From positions 206,114,978 to 206,178,977 of the forward strand of contig CP136066.1 of assembly GCA_032622095.1 (NCBI GenBank): DNA of 64,000 bases, given 5' to 3'. Both the position numbers and the translations under genes were made by a program. The notes below the pieces were generated by a model that worked only from the letters and a program-made list of their open reading frames with translations, made no database searches and was not told where the DNA came from. Source of the DNA: Siphonodentalium dalli (Eukaryota > Mollusca > Scaphopoda > Gadilida > Siphonodentaliidae). Positions 57,777 through 64,000 of this stretch are shown one piece after another. The number at the start of each line of letters is the position of its first letter. Position 1 is the stretch's first letter.

Positions 57777-57825
57777 ATATCATTAAACACTCATCTCAAA
57801 CCTCTCTTAATTCAATTCCCTTTTA

Positions 57826-58764
57826 AGTTACCCTCACAACATAGCGTATGCTGAAACCTATGAGTTGCGTGTAAAAAATATTTGTATATGCACCAAACGC
57901 AACCGAAATCAACAATTTCTGTAACCTATTCGACCTATGGGTTGCGTCTGGGTTGTGTGTGGGTTGCGAACTGAACTTATGATCCCCCAATATCTGCGAA
58001 CGCCGGCATACGAGTTGCGTGTGAGTTGCGTGCAGAACTTACGAGTTGCGTTTGAGTTGCGTTCAAAACTTACAAGTTGCGTTTGACCTGCGTGCTAGTT
58101 GCGTGGTATTTGCGACCATATTAAACTGATGTCCAATAACAGCAAGAGGTAGCTCCATGTGGTCACCTCGGAGGTCCACCAACAACTGACACGGATCTAG
58201 AAAAGGCCCACTATTTATACCATTTCTCAACACGCATGTAGTACGCAACTAACACGCAACTCACACGCAACTAATATGTTGGATACGCAGGGCATAGGTT
58301 GGGGATACGCTGGGAATAAGCACAATAGGTTGGGGGTATGCTACACACGCAACAGGATCACAACAGGCACGCAACACGATCGCAAAATGATCGCAACAGG
58401 GACGCAACACGATCGCAAAATGATCACAACAGGTACGCAACACATTCGCAACATGTACGGTACCAAAACCTGGCCAGATACCTCAAATTTGGACCTGCGA
58501 TCACCTGCGTTCATAACTTATGAGTTGCGTACCTGTTGCGTCCCTGTTGCTTATAAATTGATCGCAGGCATTCGCAGAGAATTATTGAACATTTTCAAAA
58601 TTTCGAACTTACTCTGCGTGTGTCTGTGATCACCTGCGTGCTTGTTGCATACTTCAAACCTATAAAACTTATTAGTTGCGTGTGAGTTGCGTTCGGAACT
58701 TATGACCACTATTTTTTATTCGCAACCATACGCAACTGGTGATCGCTATGGTGTGAGGGTAGCT
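57826..58764. mobile_element. TTA-flanked TIR element full of TTGCG words
   Basis: TIR AGTTACCCTCACAACATAGC and its near-complement GCTATGGTGTGAGGGTAGCT. TTA flanks both sides (57823-57825 and 58765-58767), as in PIF/Harbinger-like elements. The interior is dominated by GAGTTGCGT words on the left and at the right end, and by their complement ACGCAAC in the centre, with AACACGATCGCAAAATGATC repeated. The 60-117-codon frames here are repeat translations. Confidence 0.75.
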
Positions 58765-58767
58765 TTA

Positions 58768-59218
58768 GATTTTCAAAGTTTTCTCTAGCGATCACTTCAG
58801 AATTCAGCTGAAGCGTAATAGGAAATTCTCCAGCTTATTTCATGCAGCTCAGCACTAGTCTCATATATATCTCCCTTATATCACTTTCCCATAGAAATTT
58901 TTTAGTAGCCCTAGATCATCACTTAAAATTCTATCCTGATATACAATGTATGTAGTCAGCACCATCGTTCTATATTTCACTTTTTGTATCAAAGTTTTCA
59001 AACGTTATGTATATGCATGTACATGTGATTAATTATTGTGTTTGCTCCTAAAATTATACAGTCCTAGGTAAAGTTTAAGACAATAAAAATCAATTCAAAA
59101 AGCATTCAAATACATGTAGGGTTGATGTGAAATCTGTGATGTGAAGTCTGCAAATACATCTATCATCAACAAGAACATGTACAAATAGATCAACATTGTA
59201 CTTATTGTCATCATTAAT
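58768..59218. other. Intergenic, nothing recognised
   Basis: No gene. Weak similarity to the left flank of family P (CTATCATCAACAAGAACATG against 15720-15745) suggests that repeat may extend into this stretch. Confidence 0.35.
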
Positions 59219-59610
59219 AACTCTCCAATAACGAGATTTTATGCGTCAAAACCATTGTTATGTAAACATTACTGTTACAGTGGAAATACAGATTACAGTC
59301 CAACAGATACCAAATTTCAATCAAAACTCGACGGTAAACATTGGAAAATCATTAAAAAATATTCTGAAAATCATATTCAGACTAAAATATTTGAACTTAC
59401 TGCACTATTAGCGACGTTTGTTGACAAATCACTGTAACAGTTTTGTTTACATAACAATGGTTTCAGCATGAGTAATTTTGTTATTGGAGAGCTATCAATA
59501 ATAATGAATATAAGTTTATCAATTTCTCCATGTTCTTCTTAGCGCTGATGTTTTTACAAACTTTTGTATTTTTTTCACATTTACCCACTGTGACTGCTTT
59601 GGGTCCCTTT
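59219..59610. repeat. Dispersed TIR repeat (family P), copy 2
   Basis: AACTCTCCAATAACGAG and GTTATTGGAGAGCTATC bracket sequence shared with 15783-16165. Similarity continues to CACATTTACCCACTGTGA. Confidence 0.7.
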
Positions 59611-60642
59611 AAACTTCTCACTTTTGTCATGTTCCGGCGCTCGCTGAAAATAGGTCAGTAAATAAACAGTATTCTAATATAGTATAGTCGGAGAAGGTTT
59701 GGACCTAGAAGAAATTGGTAGAGAAGCGATTTTTATGTCATTGCACGCAGGAACATCTCCAGAACAACATATCCAAAATCCGCTTTGAGCAATTTTTTCT
59801 ACATCACTTTGAAATATTGTCACCTTTGTGTTGATTTTCAAATTAGCAATAAATTGTAAAACAGTGGGTACCAAGATGACATTGACAGATAACTATAATT
59901 GTTACTAGTTTTACCTCCAGTCTATATTACACTTTCTATATTAGTCAATATTGACGAAAATTTCGGCCCTATTTTTATTTGTTTTACGAAAATATCATTC
60001 ACTTGCGCAAAAAAGTGTTTCTTTTTCAAAATTATCTCCAAGTAATTTGCATATTTTTTGGAAATTGGATAATCGAATGTATCGCAAATGGTATTAAAAT
60101 GTGCACATACATATCCTCAATACAACAGTATGATACATGTATAATTTAATTAATAATAGAGCAAGAATATCTGAAAAATATTAACCCTACCCCCAAAAAA
60201 ATTAAATTTCAGGTAAAAAAAATGGAAAATATAAAAACACTTAAAATATAACACTAACTATGTATTGATTAACTATGAGGTATGCGTAATACTTTTAAGT
60301 CATTATAGTTACATGTTTATAGAAAAGTATTGGTTATGTTGTGTATATGACAGAGAAACCCCGATATTATAATATATTCAATGTATATAGTCGGAAAATA
60401 CAAAACATTATCAACTCGACAATTGAACCTGGTATAACTACTTATAGAATAATATCTGATGTATTTTGCTCAAAAAGAACAACAGTTCATACACACATAT
60501 GTGTTACAACGTGACCTTCATACTCCAAGATGGGTGTCATAATAGGGACCAAAATTTAAAGAAAGTAATGTTTTGTCATATTGGTGTTCCACTTCCAGCT
60601 CTCAGTCTCGCCTTTATCAATGAGAATTTCCTCCGAATTTTT
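59611..60642. other. 3' flank of the second nuclease-family copy
   Basis: AT-rich. If the 60643-63548 pseudogene belonged to a TIR element, its left end should lie here. TATAGTCGGAGAAGGTTTGG at about 59683-59702 is a candidate terminus, but no partner is visible before the window ends. Confidence 0.3.
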
Positions 60643-63548
60643 TCAGCCATCACCACGACAGTCACCGCAGACTACAACACAATGGAGTCCACTTTTTCTA
60701 CATGCACATGAGTTATTCCCACAAGAAGTCCTACTCATGCAATAGCCTGCACTTGCAACGGACAAATTTTAGCAATGAATCGGGTGCAGCTTCTAGGTCT
60801 GTCATGACTGGAACTAATTGTGTCCCTTGGGTTTTCCACCCCCACTCTACTGGGTCCATATGTGTGTCCCACAGAGATTTACATATCATAACCTGCATGT
60901 GAACTCTTTAATAGGCTATGGAAATATGCTGCCCGTTCCGTCGGTGGTAATTTCTGCGGATCCAATAATCCTCTGGCCAAGGAAATCATTTCCAAGAATT
61001 TCCTCAAACCATTCCGAGTGTCATCCTTTTTGCCAGCATAAATCATCTTGAACAATTTCACACCAACATCGCCAACGAGTTTTTCGTCAGCTGTATGTTG
61101 CTTATGACACTCGCCTTGTCCGTATGTCGCTGATGTTGTGCCGTATCCAGTCCAGGTATGAATAACGAGAATGTTGGTTGTCCTTCTGCACAATATCTTG
61201 GATTTTCCAGATAGCTCCAACACCCTTGACTGTCTTCCCTGCATTTGAAAGGAAGTATATATCTGCCATGTCTTCATTCCAATGGTACACGAGCAGGACT
61301 AACAAATCAGTGCCATCGGCCGCCACAATTACCTCTTTCCCATCTGGTGTCAGATATTGTCAGTTTTGATATCTGTCCAACATGTGGATCAAGTGTTTCC
61401 AAAACGTTGTCAGTGTCAGACAGAAGACCAGTTTCGTTATCTACAGCGTTGACAATTTCGCCCGCAGATTCTGTATCCGTTATGTCAGGCAGTACTCTAT
61501 CGGGTTATTCGACGACAGCCGATGTTAACTTGTTATAAAGAGCTACCTCTACTAGTATGTGGCCACGAATAGATGTTGAGATTGCCTTTCCACTTATCAT
61601 ATGTTGTACTGCATAAGGACCATATATTGTTTCCATTGCCTCTTCCAAACCAGATCCCTTCATCATGGAACCAATGCTTCCAAGACAGCACATCATGACG
61701 TTGAATCCCCCGAGTCTACAAACGACATTCTACTGGCTTTAACCACGTTAGCTGATCAAATGTCAAGCATGGGGTTGAAATGCTTTGTTTGATAGTCTGA
61801 TTCTGTATGAAAAGCAACAGGACTCGTCAGACGGATTCAAATCAATGATAGGCAAAAACACTTCTGATTTATTGGACGGGCCATTTGGGCACTCGGAGAA
61901 TATATGTTCCATATAGACCTGACCAATTGGGTATAGGTGTGGTCGCTTACTGGAAAGCCGCCCTGCATGCAAGAGCAAATCTGAATTGATATATGTGGGG
62001 CAATGTATGTACGAACTGTAGTTGGAGCAGAGGCTTGTATGTGACTATTGAAAGTCACTTTTCGGGACAACTCATGTATTGGTGAATATAAGGCACTCCT
62101 TTGCCTTTCACAATATCATCAACCTTGAATCTTTGTTGTCTTATGACTAACTGTTGTCTTGGCTGTAGTGGGGAATAATCGAGTGGAGTACATACAGCAA
62201 TTATTTCCATTCCATGAAATGTCCCGTGACCATCTAGTGTTGCAACATTATGGTCCACGTTATCTGCAACCCACTGTGTAGTAAACGTCCCTGTGAAATA
62301 TGAAGCAAGAACACTGTCGTCATCTTCGGCCTGGATTACTGACTGCTTGTACAACTCAACTTCATAGTAATTAATCGAGAAGCCTAATCGCGATAGTTCC
62401 GTTACAAGCCAATTTGACCCAAATATATGGTCCAGCTCGACACCAAGGCCGATTAAAATCGGTAATACCACTGATCGTGGTCGTGCTGCTTGAATAATAG
62501 ACTGACCAATACTAATTTGCTTCAATTCTAAAGGAACCAGAACTTTCAACAGAGTTAGCAGATGGGCTGTTATCAAGCGTTTACCTCGCTCAACATCAGA
62601 AATGTCATCCATGATAGGATAAGGATGTACACTGTACTCCATCTCAATCAATTGAGCTCTGATAATCTTGGCAGCTGCCATTACTATCCTCTCGGCTTCT
62701 TCCTCAATGTCATTTTTTTCTCGGCGTACCACTTATCATTGATTATGAAATTGGCCATATTTCTGAAACAAATAACGTTGATTCGACCATCCACCTCAGC
62801 AAAAACTATGAAGGTCCCATAGTGGTCAAGTAACTTCTCCTTTAGCCATTTTATGGAATATACTTCGGACCCACCAGACAATTCTACCATCTTACTATGA
62901 AGTTCATAGAGAGTGTATAATTCGGCACCAGATTCTAACTCAATCCACTCACAGACAATTTGAAACATTGCTGCATTTCATAGTCTATTTTCCGACCGGA
63001 CTGTGGCTTTCGATCCATTGGTACTGTGATATATTTTTTCAACATGAAACGATTGAGACAACTGTCATTGTAAACAGCTTCAGTCGCAACCATATCAATA
63101 CAACCATGATGTTTTGTTTGGACATTAAGATAAACGAATCCCCCCTTTTCGCGCAACACTCCAATAACTTGTTGCGCAGTGGAAGTGTGGTGACACTTCG
63201 AACTTGTGTTCTAAGAGGATTGTTTTTATCGAAATGGGCATGTTGTCCACATATCAAGCAGTCATCTATGTAATTGAAAGGTAACAGGCTAGATCTGAGT
63301 TTTTTTGTCGATGACATCTCAACATTGCCACTAGCACTGCACAACCCTCTCTTAGAATCTGTCAATTCACGTCTGCATTTTCTATGTACCAACACATTTC
63401 TAATAGGACTTGCACTAATGCGACTATTTAAGTAACGCACGAGGTCTAGCCGACCACATTTCTCGCCGAAACTAATGAGGGTTAATATGCCTTTCTCCAA
63501 AACAGCAACTGACTGTTCTTCATCAAGCCCAAATACTACATATAACAC
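60643..63548 (-). pseudogene. Decayed, internally deleted relative of the Zn-finger/PIN/CXC protein
   Basis: Minus-strand coding similarity runs through at least eight frames. In order: HRKC and CLICG of the N-terminal modules (about 63410-63260), YNDSCLNRF, a region with ELYTLYELHSKM and DGRINVICFRNMANF, then SIGQSIIQAARPRS and DNVDHNVATLDGHGTFHGME. The last two blocks align with residues 420-430 and 491-512 of the intact protein. Next come LPIIDLNPSDESC, LTFDQ, RLGGFNVMMC and GSGLEEAMETIYG. About 500 residues are then missing before the nuclease region (VAADGTDLLVLLVYHW). The TGCD aspartate is replaced (TGYGTTSA). The CXC cluster (RCKC, then SCACRKSGLHC in another frame) closes the copy. 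It is a different subfamily from 43468-49273, not a recent duplicate. Confidence 0.85.
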
Positions 63549-64000
63549 ATAAGTCAGCCAATAAATGACTAGTGTCCCCTGATACCAATTCCTCAGACAT
63601 ATCTATAATAATACACCTATTAATATGACACTCAAATAAACTATGATTAAACTCAAATGATAGCATATAAAACAATTAATTACAACACCCTCACCAAGAT
63701 AGCCTCACCAGTGATAATTACAATCAAATTGTCTCTAGCGTACGTTGACACCGTTAGGTTTCAGCAGGGGACGAAGTTTGCCAAACCAATTTAATATAGA
63801 AATATTAATACACGTGTATCGATATGATAATAGTGCTGCGAAGTAGCTATGCGATGTGAGCGAGAGTTTGACTTGCATACAAGTGACAAAATGTGTCGAT
63901 GCTTTGTGGGTGGCGGATGCCTGGCAAATTAACAAAGGGCATTTGGATACACATAGTTCAGTACACAATGCTACATTGTTTGGTGTGGCATTAATATACT
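63549..64000. other. 5' flank of the pseudogene, nothing recognised
   Basis: No TIR-like sequence matching the 8.8-kb element and no gene seen before the window edge. Confidence 0.35.

Noticed and set aside
58276-58629. 117-codon frame rich in HDRKMI/TGTQ repeats
   Set aside because: Translation of the ACGCAACACGATCGCAAAATGA repeats of a non-coding element.
1-64000. tRNA, rRNA or prokaryotic operon signals
   Set aside because: No cloverleaf with A and B boxes, no rRNA core sequence and no operon-like gene packing was seen.

Overview
The window is eukaryotic nuclear DNA from an invertebrate animal, most likely a mollusc and probably a bivalve. Genes are split by GT-AG introns, the DNA is AT-rich, and non-autonomous DNA transposons are very dense. 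One repeat (about 19380-20480) has the form I associate with molluscan genomes: a short GCTCAC..GTGA-type start followed by a GTCCGTCCGTC run. The species cannot be named from this sequence.

Three ordinary host genes are recognisable. A 58-residue SMCO4 orthologue lies on the plus strand (CDS 10524-10700, one coding exon). A complete five-exon COMMD2 orthologue lies on the minus strand (25659-33476, 199 residues when spliced). The first two coding exons of a CEP63/DEUP1-type centrosomal coiled-coil gene lie on the plus strand (38972-39018 and 41057-41246). Weaker hints are a FLYWCH-like zinc-finger fragment (8485-8742) and two possible minus-strand exons near 55.2 and 57.0 kb.

The most interesting object is an 8.8-kb element at 41816-50643 with terminal inverted repeats, downstream of the second CEP63 exon and probably inside its intron. 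It carries one apparently intact three-exon gene (minus strand, 49273-43468) for a 1560-residue protein. That protein has two N-terminal C-x2-C..H-x2-C modules, a long conserved central region, and a C-terminal PIN-like nuclease. The nuclease shows all the acidic motifs expected of the FEN1/XPG superfamily and is followed by a tesmin/TSO1-like CXC cysteine cluster. A diverged, frameshifted and internally deleted relative lies at 60643-63548 (minus). I know no standard transposase class with this architecture, so it may be an undescribed DNA-transposon superfamily.

The rest is mostly repeats. 110-1714: TA-flanked element. 2000-4310: 160-bp repeat array that changes orientation twice. 5521-8482: GGTACGAAACGACC repeats and a fold-back element with a reconstructable empty site. 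8976-18711: nine copies of one hairpin MITE. 18741-25430, 28739, 50693 and 57308: double-hairpin hAT-like MITEs with 8-bp target duplications. 20948-22237 and 34195-35368: giant fold-backs with 5-bp target duplications. Others are TTAA-flanked piggyBac-like MITEs, hAT elements at 30710-31451 and 36620-37589, a pogo-like MITE at 52024-52702, and a TTGCG-rich TTA-flanked element at 57826-58764. No rRNA gene, convincing tRNA gene or CRISPR array was seen.
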